This document shows positions 5,727-5,741 of a DNA stretch of 5,741 nucleotides, in pieces. The notes beneath the pieces are model-generated. The model saw only the letters and a program-made list of their open reading frames with translations, did no database searches and was not told the origin of the DNA. Source of the DNA: Phycisphaerae bacterium (GTDB taxonomy: Bacteria > Planctomycetota > Phycisphaerae > UBA1845 > UTPLA1); the NCBI GenBank assembly GCA_016935885.1, contig JAFGQA010000074.1, positions 1-5,741 on the forward strand. Reading direction: 5' to 3'. Position 1 is the first letter of the stretch. Every line of letters starts with the position of its first letter. The position numbers and the translations under genes were made by a program.

Positions 5727-5741
5727 CGGGGACAAGCCCCG
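5727..5741. repeat. Short inverted repeat at the window edge
   Basis: CGGGG (5727-5731) and CCCCG (5737-5741) pair around ACAAG. The window ends on the last base of the right arm, so the full extent cannot be seen. It is the third inverted repeat in a row after the ligase gene. Confidence 0.45.

Overview
This GC-rich window looks like chromosomal DNA from a planctomycete or a related bacterium, most likely from a metagenome-type genome. That assignment is inference. It rests on the GC-rich codon use, an Obg/DRG-like GTPase with a TGS domain, a very long O-antigen-ligase-type protein with a helical-repeat tail, and intergenic DNA full of GTGCCAC/GTGGCAC-ended palindromes of a kind I associate with planctomycetes. 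No marker in the window fixes the taxon.

Layout: (1) 67-738, minus strand: elbB, a DJ-1/PfpI-superfamily glyoxalase-like protein. (2) 739-1144: a gene-free stretch holding two back-to-back perfect palindromes, a 17-bp tandem array of ten units (860-1029) and a short hairpin just past the end of the next gene. (3) 1145-2143, minus strand: a DRG/Obg-like GTPase with a C-terminal TGS domain. (4) 2144-2237: a short divergent intergenic region that should carry promoters for both neighbours. (5) 2238-5555, plus strand: a giant O-antigen ligase/polymerase-like membrane protein of about 1105 residues. It has 13 predicted membrane segments, a cytoplasmic linker made of ten 8-residue repeats, a Wzy_C-type signature and a C-terminal helical-repeat region of about 460 residues predicted to lie in the periplasm. 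(6) 5556-5741: non-coding DNA with three successive inverted repeats, running off the window.

The three genes do not form an obvious pathway. The GTPase and elbB are co-oriented but separated by about 400 bp of repeats, so separate transcription is likely. The ligase is divergent. I see no CRISPR array, tRNA, rRNA, transposase, toxin-antitoxin pair or defence system, and I do not claim a new multi-gene system. The points most worth a second look are the 17-bp minisatellite and its link to the neighbouring palindromes, the octad repeat inside the ligase, the ligase's altered signature (Asp-Asn where His-Asn is usual), and the GTPase's unusual Asp-Met-Pro-Pro G3 motif.
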